A stretch of DNA of 15,000 bases from Symbiodinium natans (GCA_905221605.1 CAJNDS010002157.1:385001-400000), one strand, 5' to 3'. Counted from the stretch's first letter, positions 1 through 6,799 are shown. Program-made: numbers and translations. The notes: generated from the letters alone by a model not told the origin.

Positions 1-16
1 GTTTAGGGTCTAGGGT
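1..16 (+). repeat. Edge of a degenerate TTTAGGG tract
   Basis: The window opens inside a telomere-type tract with one TTTAGGG and one TCTAGGG unit. The rest of the tract lies outside the window. Confidence 0.7.
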
Positions 17-52
17 CAACCTGAACCACGCCAACCACAATCACAGCGGCAA

Positions 53-80
53 GTGTCGCGGTTGCTGTGTCGCGGTTGCT
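53..80 (+). repeat. 14-bp tandem duplication
   Basis: The unit GTGTCGCGGTTGCT occurs twice back to back without mismatch. It is a recent-looking slippage duplication in the first unique spacer, and nothing suggests a functional role. Confidence 0.85.
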
Positions 81-193
81 GGATGGAATGGGTTTGGGAT
101 TCAGGGACCTCCGCCTGCCAAACTTACACCCGAGAGCCCTTACTTGCCCGCAATCGTCGAATATGCTATGAACGTTTTATATTACAAGTTTCC

Positions 194-282
194 TTTCTAT
201 AGTAGATATTCTGATATTATGATACTTTCTATAGTAGATATTCTGATATTATGATACTGTAGATATTCTGATATTATGATAC
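194..282 (+). repeat. AT-rich 32-bp tandem repeat, 2.8 copies
   Basis: Two identical 32-bp units (194-225 and 226-257) are followed by a third lacking its first 7 bases (258-282). Each ends TTATGATAC and contains GTAGATATTC. The copies are essentially identical, so the expansion is recent. The AT richness contrasts with the surrounding GC-richer spacer. No gene is seen between 17 and 392. Confidence 0.93.
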
Positions 283-392
283 CCGACTTTCCTGGCCTCA
301 ATATCTCGACGCCGTAGGCCGGCATGCTGGCGCCCGGTGAAACTCTACGATATCTGCATCGGCTATACGTGGTGAGTGCTTGAGGAACCTTA

Positions 393-434
393 CCCTAAAC
401 CCTAAACCCTAAACCCTAAACCCTAAACCCTAAA
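393..434 (-). repeat. Interstitial telomeric tract, 6 units
   Basis: Six perfect CCCTAAA units are bounded sharply by unique sequence on both sides. The G-rich strand is the minus strand. Confidence 0.97.
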
Positions 435-541
435 GCAACACGCATCTGAACGAAGCCCTGAGCCCTTCAAGCCGTCTAAGCCAGCCCGAGCGTGACAAGA
501 AGGGGCGCAGGGTGGGTGCCTTCGGCTGTGCTGTAAGTCTT

Positions 542-624
542 CCTAAAACCCTCACCCCTAAACCCTCAACCCTAGGGTTCCACAACCCTAAACCCTAAAC
601 CCTAAACCCTAAACCCTAAACCCC
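542..624 (-). repeat. CCCTAAA tract, decayed left half
   Basis: The right half (586-620) is five perfect CCCTAAA units. The left half is degenerate and contains the palindromic junction CCCTAGGG at 570-577, where a C-strand unit abuts a G-strand unit. Confidence 0.93.
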
Positions 625-826
625 GGCGTGGGGTTCATCAGTTCTTGGTGTGTCGGGGGGTGTCAGAGGTTGGGGCCCTGGGGTTAGATTTGTCACTGCT
701 CGCTGCCGTCGTGGTCGCTTATCCTCTGCCATGGAACCTAAACTTCTGCGGGCCGAAGAGCCACAGGTTTGACAACATCGATCTAGCTACGACTAAACCG
801 TCATCGAGCTCGGCGAAATTTTCTTG

Positions 827-871
827 AAACCCTAAACCCTTAAACCCTAAACCTCAAACCTCAAACCCTAA
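827..871 (-). repeat. Degenerate CCCTAAA tract
   Basis: The units vary among CCCTAAA, CCCTTAAA and CCTCAAA. The two adjacent CCTCAAA units suggest a local copy of a variant. Confidence 0.93.
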
Positions 872-1010
872 CTTGTCAGAACCATGTCCAGGCCCGGCCG
901 TGGGTTGCTTTGGGGTTTTCGGGTTCAAAGCGGCAAAAGGGTTTAGCCCAGAAGGTTTTCAGCCTGAAGCCTGGAAGATGCTGAGGGATGTCCCAAGGAG
1001 CATGGTTCCA

Positions 1011-1091
1011 TAAACCTAAAGCCTAAACCCTAAACCCTACACCCTAAACCCGAAGCCCTAACCCTACAACCCCTAACCCTAAACCCTAAAC
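1011..1091 (-). repeat. Degenerate CCCTAAA tract
   Basis: About eleven mixed units include CCCTACA, CCCGAAG and CCCTAAC variants. The high unit divergence suggests an old tract. Confidence 0.92.
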
Positions 1092-1300
1092 TCAAGGCAG
1101 AAACAGGTTCTCTTTTTTCAAAGACTATGTGTCGCAATCGTGCAGGTGCGGTGGCACTTCCGGTGAGCGCATCGTACCGTACCAGTGCCAAGCTCACAAA
1201 AGATACTACCCGCGCGCTGCCTCGATCGCTACTTCTTATTGCCAGCCGCCAGGCACCTCCGTTTTGATTGCAGGCTGCAGAGTCTAGCGTCAGGAGAACA

Positions 1301-1329
1301 ACCCTTAACCCTAAACCCTAAACCCCAAA
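1301..1329 (-). repeat. Short CCCTAAA tract
   Basis: About four units (CCCTTAA, CCCTAAA twice, CCCCAAA) lie between unique spacers. Confidence 0.9.
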
Positions 1330-1410
1330 TTTTGTGGCGCCAACCAGCCTACATCTGCAACACGGCCCCTGCCTGCTCTGGAACATCGGCGACAAGATGC
1401 TGCACCCAGG

Positions 1411-1485
1411 GGTTCAGGGTTTAGGGTTTAGGGTTTAGGGTTCAGGGCTTAGGCTTTAGGGTTTAGGCTTTAGGGTTTAGGGTTT
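1411..1485 (+). repeat. TTTAGGG tract with TTCAGGG and CTTTAGG variants
   Basis: About ten units lie on the plus strand. TTCAGGG occurs twice, and the telomere-like order is interrupted by GGCTTAGGCTTT. It is the first G-rich-strand-plus tract after a run of minus-oriented tracts. Confidence 0.93.
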
Positions 1486-1603
1486 GAACCCTCAAAGTGT
1501 GTGTGCATGGGCGCGCGGAGAAGTGGGTTTGGCCTTCGTAAGCCCCAGCAAGCACGCAGACTTGCGAAAATAGGGGATGCCCTTCTCAGGGTTCCTGGAC
1601 TAA

Positions 1604-1656
1604 GGTTTAGGGTTTAGGGTTTAGGGTTTAGGGTTTAGGGTTTAGGGTTTAGGGTT
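1604..1656 (+). repeat. TTTAGGG tract, about 7 units
   Basis: The heptamers are nearly perfect. A decayed continuation, including TCTAGGG and TTATAGGG, runs over 1681-1713 after about 25 bp of other sequence. Confidence 0.96.
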
Positions 1657-1735
1657 AAGGGACTTCTAGAGATGATGGGATTTAGCGGGTTCGAGGGTCT
1701 AGGGTTTATAGGGAACTACTTGCGAAAGCCAATTA

Positions 1736-1816
1736 AAACCCTAAACCCTAAACCCCACAAGCCCTACAAGGAACCCTAAACCCTAAACCCTAAACCCTCA
1801 ACCCTAAACCCTAAAA
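1736..1816 (-). repeat. Two CCCTAAA blocks split by an 18-bp interruption
   Basis: Blocks at 1736-1756 and about 1773-1816 are separated by CACAAGCCCTACAAGG-like degenerate sequence. It reads as one tract that decayed in the middle. Confidence 0.93.
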
Positions 1817-1923
1817 GTTCGGTGATGGTGGAGTCGGGAGGTGGTGTGGATGCCGGCCGTTAGCGATGCGCCTTTCCGAAGCTCCTTGCAGGCCCCGGCA
1901 GGCAGGGCCACAGTACCAGAGGA

Positions 1924-1966
1924 TTTAGGGGTTTAGGGTTTAGGGTTTAGGGTCTAGGGTTTAGGT
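1924..1966 (+). repeat. TTTAGGG tract, about 6 units
   Basis: It has one TTTAGGGG and one TCTAGGG variant. Unique GC-rich sequence bounds it on the left. Confidence 0.94.
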
Positions 1967-2023
1967 TCCGGATTTTTCTCTGAACCCTACAAACCCTTTT
2001 GTGAACCAGGAGCTTGGGATATT

Positions 2024-2056
2024 CCTAAACCCCAAACCCCAAACCCCAAACCCCAA
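2024..2056 (-). repeat. CCCCAAA variant array
   Basis: Four consecutive CCCCAAA units appear instead of CCCTAAA. The homogeneous variant indicates local amplification of one mutated unit after the tract was formed. Confidence 0.93.
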
Positions 2057-2104
2057 TGCCGTGCTTCAGGGCTTCGAGGGTTTAGGGCATCTGTCCCTCT
2101 CGGC

Positions 2105-2140
2105 AGGTCCTGTCGGGTTTAGGGTTTAGGGTTTGACCTG
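2105..2140 (+). repeat. Short TTTAGGG tract between inverted CAGGTC/GACCTG
   Basis: Just under three heptamers (2115-2134) lie between CAGGTC (2105-2110) and its reverse complement GACCTG (2135-2140). The six-base arms could be chance. Confidence 0.75.
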
Positions 2141-2262
2141 AATCACTATCCACAGGGTTTAGCGCTGACTGTAGGACGACGGTGGACAACTGAAGAACCA
2201 ACAGTAGCACTCGCTGAATACTGGGGGAACCCGCAAACCGTATAAACTCTGCTACCCCTCCG

Positions 2263-2423
2263 AACCCCCTCAACTCCAGAAATCCAGAAACTCTACAAAC
2301 CCAGTAGAAACTCTATAAGCCCTACAAACCCTATAAACCCCGAACCCTTGAGACCCCTACAGACCCTATTAAGCCTATAAAGCCCGTAAACTCTACAAAC
2401 CCTAAAACCAGGGCTGCAAGAGC
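2263..2423 (-). repeat. Ancient, decayed telomere-like tract
   Basis: A C- and A-rich stretch is built of loosely periodic units such as CTCTACAAA, CCCTATAAA and CCCTACAAA. No two neighbouring units are the same. I infer a very old heptamer tract or a related 8 to 9-mer. Its right end is the first copy of the 29-bp flanking repeat. Confidence 0.65.
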
Positions 2424-2541
2424 CCTAAACCCTAAACCCTAAACCCTAAACCCTAAACCCTAAACCCTAAACCCTAAACCCTAAACCCTAAAGCCTAAAC
2501 CCTAAACCCTAAACAAACCCTAAAACCAGGGCTGCAAGAGC
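2395..2541 (-). repeat. CCCTAAA tract flanked by perfect 29-bp direct repeats
   Basis: Twelve or so CCCTAAA units (about 2424-2512, with one AAGCCTAAA variant) sit between two identical 29-bp copies of a partly unique sequence, at 2395-2423 and 2513-2541. Each copy contains ACCAGGGCTGCAAGAGC. Sequence beyond the copies does not match. The arrangement looks like a target-site duplication around an inserted telomeric block. Confidence 0.96.
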
Positions 2542-2627
2542 ACACCTCGACATGGTGTCGAGCCGGGGCAGCATCGAGAACGGTGCGTTGACCACGTCGT
2601 GCACAGAGAAAGGAGGAACCGAATGCA

Positions 2628-2714
2628 GAAACTTGCGGGGTTTAGGGTTTAGGGTTTAGGGTTTAGGGTTTAGGGTTTAGGGTTTAGGTAGGGTTTAGTT
2701 TAGGAAATTTGCGG
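2628..2714 (+). repeat. TTTAGGG tract flanked by 11-bp direct repeats
   Basis: About nine TTTAGGG units (2637-2704) are flanked by GAAACTTGCGG (2628-2638) and GAAATTTGCGG (2704-2714), 10 of 11 identical. The last units are shortened to TAGGG and TTTAG. Confidence 0.9.
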
Positions 2715-2753
2715 CTCATAAGGTCTTAGCTACTTGTGCTTCCAACTACTCTA

Positions 2754-2840
2754 CCCTAAACCCTAAACCCTAAACCCTACACCCTACACCCTAAACCCTA
2801 AACCCTAAACCCTAAACCCTAAACCCTAAACCCTAAACCC
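2754..2840 (-). repeat. CCCTAAA tract, about 12 units
   Basis: It is near perfect, with two adjacent CCCTACA units in the middle. It lies only about 50 bp from an oppositely oriented tract on the left and 100 bp from another on the right. Confidence 0.97.
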
Positions 2841-2920
2841 AGGAAACAACCTTGCCATGAACATGCTCAAGGTAGACAGCAGCTCAAAAGTCGGCCACGG
2901 AAAGCTTTGGTCTCCCATGA

Positions 2921-3033
2921 TTTTTGGAGCCTTTGGGGATCTTTAGGGTTTAGGGTTTAGGGTTTAGGGTTTAGGGTTTAGGGTTTAGGGTTTAGGGTTT
3001 AGGGTTTAGGGTTTTTTCTCCTTGGGGAACTTA
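2921..3033 (+). repeat. TTTAGGG tract flanked by imperfect ~22-bp direct repeats
   Basis: About ten perfect TTTAGGG units (2942-3013) lie between related flanks. The left flank at 2921-2944 has TTTTT, then CCTTTGGGGATCTTTA. The right flank at 3012-3033 has TTTTT, then CCTTGGGGAACTTAA. The match needs small gaps. Confidence 0.88.
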
Positions 3034-3390
3034 AAGCTTCTAACCCTGGACCCTCAAGGACTTTAAGCCTTGTAAGCCTTATAAGGCCGTTCCTATGGCC
3101 CCAAAGCACCTCACAGGGGACAGGGCCATCTGGCATTGCGGTTCCCCCTTTCGGATCTTGGAAGGAGCTGCAATCTCGATTAAAGACTGGCAGCTTGTGG
3201 GGTTTAGGGGTAATAGGACTCATGTAGAGTTTCAAGGCGAATTTTTTGGGTTTATGTAGAGTCCAGGCCAGGATTTCTGGGGGTATAGGGTTTGGTTTAG
3301 AGGCTTTATAGGACTTAGAGGGTTTTTCTGGCTACTTTACAGGCTTGATGTAGGGTTTAAGAATGCAGGGCCTAGATTCGGGAAACTCTG
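3015..3390 (+). other. Spacer with decayed T/G-rich telomere-like sequence
   Basis: The segment 3035-3225 looks unique, and no coding frame in it is convincing. From about 3225 to 3365 the sequence becomes loosely periodic (GTAGAGTTT, GGGTATAGGGTTT, GGCTTTATAGG). It resembles a decayed tract in the opposite orientation to that at 2263-2410. Confidence 0.5.
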
Positions 3391-3449
3391 GTTTAGGGTT
3401 TAGGGTTTAGGGTTTAGGGTTTAGGGTTTAGGGTTTAGGGTTTAGGGGG
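3391..3449 (+). repeat. TTTAGGG tract, 8 units
   Basis: The heptamers are perfect. The flanks show a gapped match, CGGGAAACTCTGG (3379-3391) against CGGAACTCAGG (3461-3471), which is a weaker case of flanking direct repeats. Confidence 0.96.
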
Positions 3450-3530
3450 CTACGTCAGTGCGGAACTCAGGACGCAAAGGTACCGTATTAGACCCCATCT
3501 GAAGCTTCGCTCGCCCACCTAGGGCTAGGT

Positions 3531-3617
3531 GTTTAGGGTTTAGGGTTTAGGGCTTAGGGCTTAGGGCTTAGGGCTTAGGGTTTAGGGTTTAGGGTTTAGG
3601 GTTTAGGGTTTAGGGTT
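3531..3617 (+). repeat. TTTAGGG tract with internal GGGCTTA block
   Basis: About twelve units, of which four consecutive ones (3550-3577) are GGGCTTA. Ordinary heptamers on both sides show that the variant was amplified inside the tract. Confidence 0.96.
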
Positions 3618-3933
3618 CAAATTTTGGATTCAAATTTAGAAAAAGGATGTCTCCAGTTCACGAGATGGCCAGCGCTCAGATTGCCTGAGGAAGCTGCAGG
3701 AGGCGGTTCCGATTCTGCTTTTCGAGCTTTTGTCACTTAAGGGGTAGACGGAGGGACCTCTAGAAGGGACCGTACCCCAATAACCCCTCTATATACCCTA
3801 TAAGGAGGGACCCCCAAAAAACCCTAAAGAACCCCCTAAAATAACCCGAAAGAGCCCCCAAATAGCCCCTAAGGTCCTTGACTTTTAAGGGTCCTTCCTT
3901 TAGTCCCTTGAGGTGATTATGATTCGGAACACT
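3618..3933. other. Spacer without a recognisable gene
   Basis: TTCAAATTT occurs twice close together near 3618-3640. From 3771 to 3905 the sequence is C- and A-rich and loosely periodic (CCCTATAAGG, CCCTAAAGA, CCCCTAAAATAA, CCCCTAAGG), as in a decayed telomere-like tract. No coding region is supported. Confidence 0.5.
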
Positions 3934-4030
3934 GAACCCTAAACCCTAGACTCTAAACCCGAAACCCTGAACCCTAAACCTTCTCCCTAAACCCTTAACG
4001 CTAAACCCTAAGCCGAAACCCTAGTCCTAA
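3934..4030 (-). repeat. Degenerate CCCTAAA tract
   Basis: About thirteen divergent units include CCCTAGA, CTCTAAA, CCCGAAA, CCCTGAA and CGCTAAA. Nearly every unit differs, suggesting age. Confidence 0.88.
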
Positions 4031-4100
4031 CTGCAGAGCTCCAGGGTCGGCGCGGAAAGCAACGCTGAAGCCAGAGGATCTCGATCTCGTATCGTCAGGG

Positions 4101-4115
4101 CCTCAAGTTTTGAGG
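4101..4115. repeat. Short perfect hairpin
   Basis: CCTCAA and TTGAGG are separated by GTT. The 6-bp stem is not followed by a U-run, and no transcription unit is visible. Confidence 0.5.
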
Positions 4116-4128
4116 CGAGAGATGCTTC

Positions 4129-4207
4129 GGGGTTTAGGGTTTAGGGTTTAGGCTTTAGGGTTTAGGGCTTGAACAAAAGGGGTTTAGGGTTCGGGGTCTA
4201 TAGGGGG
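4129..4207 (+). repeat. Two short TTTAGGG blocks
   Basis: Blocks at 4129-4170 and 4180-4207 are separated by TTGAACAAAA. They contain GGCTTTAGGG and TTCGGGG variants. Confidence 0.88.
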
Positions 4208-4307
4208 GTATTGGAGTCTCCGGGATAAGCCCAGGACGCTTCCTGCCAAAACTGGACCCTCCGAGCCTGAATGCCGAAGCACCGTCGTAACCTCTTAAAC
4301 GCGCACC

Positions 4308-4337
4308 TTAGGGTCAGGGTTTAGGGTTTAGGGTTTA
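4308..4337 (+). repeat. Short TTTAGGG tract
   Basis: About four units, starting CTTAGGG and TCAGGG, then two standard heptamers. Confidence 0.9.
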
Positions 4338-4472
4338 AAACCAAGTAGCAGGAATGTTTGAGCTATGGGAATCTATGGTGGTTTCCGAAATTGGTGAGCT
4401 TTTCTTCTTCTCATTAGGGAATACTTTTTGCGTGTGTATTTTCGGGGTCCCCGATTCTCGTAAACCTCATAT

Positions 4473-4520
4473 CCCTAAACCCTAAACCCTAAACCCTAAA
4501 CCTCAAACCCTAAACCTAAA
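4473..4520 (-). repeat. CCCTAAA tract, about 7 units
   Basis: Units include one CCTCAAA and a terminal CCTAAA. It lies 16 bp upstream of a fold-back element copy. Confidence 0.94.
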
Positions 4521-4535
4521 TAAAATTATAGTCCC

Positions 4536-4588
4536 CTCCCCTAATACAATCCCTATTAAGGACTGTTAGTATAAGGGGAGCATCCCAA
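4536..4588 (+). mobile_element. Fold-back element copy, MITE-like family, locus 1
   Basis: The right arm at 4548-4588 contains CTATTAAGGACTGTTAGTAT followed by AAGGGGAGCATCCCAA. It matches copies at 8446-8487, 14338-14380 and, inverted, 14218-14260. A shortened left arm CTCCCCTAATAC (4536-4547) pairs with GTATAAGGGGAG (4569-4580), 11 of 12 bases, leaving a 21-nt loop. No protein is encoded. I infer a non-autonomous element or a structured remnant. Confidence 0.75.
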
Positions 4589-4641
4589 TGTTGACCCCAG
4601 ACTTGTAGTTCCCAGGCAGGGTACCACTTTTAAAGGCTGCA

Positions 4642-4774
4642 CCTAAACCCTAAACCCTAAACCCTAAACCCTAAACCCTAAACCCTAAACCCTAAACCCT
4701 AAACCCTAAACCCTAAACCCTAAACCCTAAACCCAAACCCCAAACCCCAAACCCCAAACCCTAAACCCTAAACC
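4642..4774 (-). repeat. CCCTAAA tract, about 19 units with CCCCAAA block
   Basis: One of the longest tracts. Thirteen near-perfect CCCTAAA units are followed by about four CCCAAA/CCCCAAA units (4732-4760), then two standard units. The flanks share AGGGTACCA (4618-4626) and AGGGCACCA (4780-4788), 8 of 9, each followed nearby by AAGGC. Confidence 0.96.
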
Positions 4775-4907
4775 GATGTAGGGCACCAGAAGGCCAAGAA
4801 AGACTATGTAGAGCCTTCCTGCTATGCGGAGTGAAAAAAAACAAGTTCAAGGTACTCGTTCAGGGTTCTATGAAGTAAGTGTATATTTATATATACATAT
4901 CTATTTC

Positions 4908-4945
4908 TTTATATTTATATTTATATTTATATTTATATTTATATA
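4908..4945 (+). repeat. TATTTA hexanucleotide microsatellite
   Basis: About six TATTTA units run from TTTATATTTA to ATATAA, preceded by a looser AT-rich lead at 4881-4907. It is a strong local AT peak in a spacer without a gene (4775-5080). Confidence 0.93.
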
Positions 4946-5080
4946 AGAATGGAAGATATAAAAAACTGCTGAGATGAAACCAGCCTGAAACCCTGCACGC
5001 CAGGAGCCGAGCGCCACCCGCGATGAATCCAACCTCCGCGCAAAGCGCGTGGCTGGGGCTTCCGGAGCGCAAGGTTTCGA

Positions 5081-5230
5081 GGTTTGGGGGTTTAGGGGTT
5101 TAGGGTTTAGGGTTTGGGGTTTGGGGTTTAGGGGTTTAGGGGTTTAGGGGTTTAGGGGTTTAGGGGTTTAGGGGTTTAGGGGTTTAGGGGTTTAGGGTTT
5201 GGGGGTTTAGGGTTTGGGGTTTGGGGTTTG
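5081..5230 (+). repeat. Variant telomeric tract dominated by TTTAGGGG
   Basis: About nineteen units. Eight consecutive octamers TTTAGGGG (5127-5190) are flanked by mixtures of TTTAGGG, TTTGGGG and TTTGGGGG. The tight clustering of the octamer points to local expansion. Confidence 0.96.
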
Positions 5231-5388
5231 CGGTTTTGGGAAGCCCCGACGCCCGAAACGTCACGTCTCCTAGGCGTAAACAAACTGGATGCTCAAGGTA
5301 TCGAGCACCCAACACTCCAAAGACCACGCGCGGCCCAGAGTGTCGGCTCCAATGCATGAGCGGCGGTCTGACTCAAGGGCTCGGACAC

Positions 5389-5562
5389 AAAGAGAGAGAG
5401 AGAGAGAGACAGAGAGAGAGCGAGAGAAAAACAAACAAGAACACAAAAAACAAACGACAGCGAGAGACAAAAGAGAGAACGACAAAAGCACGAAAGGAAT
5501 GAAGAAAGAAAGAAAGAAATAAAGAGAGAGAAAGAGTTGGAGAGAAAGAGCGAGAGAGGGGG
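5389..5562 (+). repeat. Purine-rich microsatellite (GA)n and (GAAA)n
   Basis: GA dinucleotides run at about 5390-5420, A-rich purine sequence continues, GAAA tetramers occupy 5501-5520, then more GA. Almost all bases on the plus strand are A or G. Such tracts can form triplex (H-DNA) structures. Confidence 0.93.
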
Positions 5563-5809
5563 CCTGCTCGTTGAGAAACATGCTCGCGGCTTGTCTTTGC
5601 TTGTTGCCAACCCTTTGGATTTTTGAGGGTAGGGAATGTATTGGCATGTCAGCACCCTAAAGTCCTAAACCCTATTCTGGAGTTGCAGTTGCAGTGCAGA
5701 CGCGCTCCATCAGCATACTGTTCGGTGCTTGCGCATACAGGCATGGGGCCTATCGCTATCTACATTGTTGCGGCACCTCTTGTTTCTTCATAGTTTTCTT
5801 ACTTGGCTT

Positions 5810-5851
5810 TTATGACTGTTATGATGATTATGACTACTATGACTGTTATGG
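5810..5851 (+). repeat. TATGACTGT-type low-complexity repeat
   Basis: Imperfect triplet-based units TATGACTGT, TATGATGAT and TATGACTAC recur. One frame reads as Tyr/Asp/Cys repeats, but no start, domain or longer frame supports a gene. Confidence 0.75.
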
Positions 5852-5947
5852 TTTACTATTATGTTCTTGCCTTTCTTCTATTCATGTACGCATGTTTACA
5901 TGGTTCTTGGTATTTGAACTACATTGATAACACGATTGCTGTTGTTG

Positions 5948-5970
5948 CAGCTGATGGCCGCAATCAGCTG
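5948..5970. repeat. Perfect 8-bp-stem hairpin
   Basis: CAGCTGAT (5948-5955) and ATCAGCTG (5963-5970) are separated by a 7-nt loop GGCCGCA. There is no following T-run, so a bacterial-type terminator reading does not apply. Confidence 0.7.
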
Positions 5971-6023
5971 ACAGTCTCGGCCTCACACAGTCGCATCTCT
6001 AACTCATGGTTGGGATAATATCA

Positions 6024-6123
6024 AAAAGTCTAAATTGTTATTCCTTATTGGGTCTTAAGTACCCTTTAATATGAAAAATCTAAATTGTTATTCCTTGTTG
6101 GGTTTTAAGTGCCCTTAAGCATG
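6024..6123 (+). repeat. 50-bp tandem duplication
   Basis: Two adjacent 50-bp units (6024-6073 and 6074-6123) match at 43 of 50 positions, sharing TCTAAATTGTTATTCCTT and ending in ATG. Most differences cluster in the last 15 bases. The units contain an internal TTAAG...CTTAA symmetry. They are AT-richer than the surroundings. Confidence 0.93.
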
Positions 6124-6272
6124 TAAAAAGGTTACCCAGCTATGACCAAGATCTGGGGTGCCGGGCACTTGCAACAGTGAGGAGTCTACCTCCTCTGCTT
6201 GCGCAAGGATCAGATGCATCCACCAACTCAGTACCTGCAAGAAAGAAGGCTTGGGAGTTGAACTTGTTGTGG

Positions 6273-6400
6273 CCCTAAACCCTAAACCCTAAACCCTAAA
6301 CCCTAAACCCTAAACCCTAAACCCTAAACCCTAAACCCTAAACCCTAAACCCTAAACCCTAAACCCTAAACCCTAAACCCTAGACCCTAACCCCCCCCCC
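6273..6400 (-). repeat. CCCTAAA tract, about 15 units, ending in poly-C
   Basis: Perfect CCCTAAA units run to 6380, then CCCTAGA and CCCTAA, then a run of 10 C (6391-6400). The poly-C appended directly to the tract end is notable. Confidence 0.97.
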
Positions 6401-6475
6401 TCCTCCCCGAACACCAGAGTCGAGGGTTCAGCTCTTACCCATCTTACACAGTTGAATTGCGGAGCTTCGGAGTGA

Positions 6476-6566
6476 GGGTTCGGGGTTTAGGGTTTAGGGT
6501 TTAGGGTTTAGGTGTAGGGGGTTCAGGGCTTCAGGGGGTTTTAGAGGTTTAGGGTTCAGGGCGTAG
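6476..6566 (+). repeat. TTTAGGG tract decaying rightwards
   Basis: Four good heptamers (6483-6511) are followed by GTGTAGGGGG, TTCAGGGC and similar degenerate units. Just upstream, GAGCTTCGGAGTGAGGGTT (6462-6480) recurs near another tract at 10718-10737. Confidence 0.9.
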
Positions 6567-6742
6567 TTTTGATGCTTTTAGGGGGGGGAGGTCGTTTTCA
6601 CAAGGGGTCCAGTGTCCAAACGCCAGCAAAGGGGACCTTCGTCCGCAGCCCTCGCTCGAGCTGGGCCAAAGACAGCCGGAACACAGTCAAACAAAGCTCT
6701 GAAAGCTGAGCCCTAAAGGCCCTTTGTGCAACCAGGCATCTG

Positions 6743-6799
6743 TAAACCCTAAAACCCTAAACCCTAAACCCTAAATCCCTGAATCCGAAACCCCAAAAG
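6743..6799 (-). repeat. CCCTAAA tract, about 8 units
   Basis: Contains CCCTAAAA, CCCTAAAT and CCCTGAAT variants and fades into CCGAAACCCC. Confidence 0.92.

Larger units (their letters stand above)
5231..6272. other. Longest tract-poor interval; no gene supported
   Basis: This kilobase has almost no telomere heptamers (one CCCTAAAGTCCTAAACCC remnant near 5655). It holds a purine microsatellite, a TATGAC-type low-complexity stretch, a hairpin and a 50-bp tandem repeat, described separately. Open frames across the purine tract encode only Arg/Glu/Lys or Leu/Ser runs, which reflect base composition. Confidence 0.7.

Noticed and set aside
194-282. CRISPR array
   Set aside because: Repeats are directly adjacent with no spacers, and the setting is eukaryotic.
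1131-1140. GTGTCGCAATC shared with 13756-13766 as a dispersed motif
   Set aside because: An 11-base match between two places in 15 kb is expected many times by chance.
4101-4115. Transcription terminator hairpin
   Set aside because: No T-run follows, no gene lies upstream and a bacterial-type terminator is not expected here.
5221-5522. Plus-strand frames with long Arg/Glu/Lys runs, resembling an RE/RS-type nuclear protein
   Set aside because: The charged runs come directly from (GA)n and (GAAA)n, start inside a telomeric tract and show no domain.
5270-5655. Two overlapping minus-strand frames of 120 to 125 codons rich in Leu, Ser and Phe
   Set aside because: They read the GA microsatellite backwards. 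Frames in several phases stay open simply because the purine tract lacks stop codons.
5694-5927. 77-codon frame with Tyr/Asp/Cys repeats that looks like a short membrane protein
   Set aside because: The repeat comes from TATGACTGT low-complexity DNA, and a second frame is equally open over the same bases.
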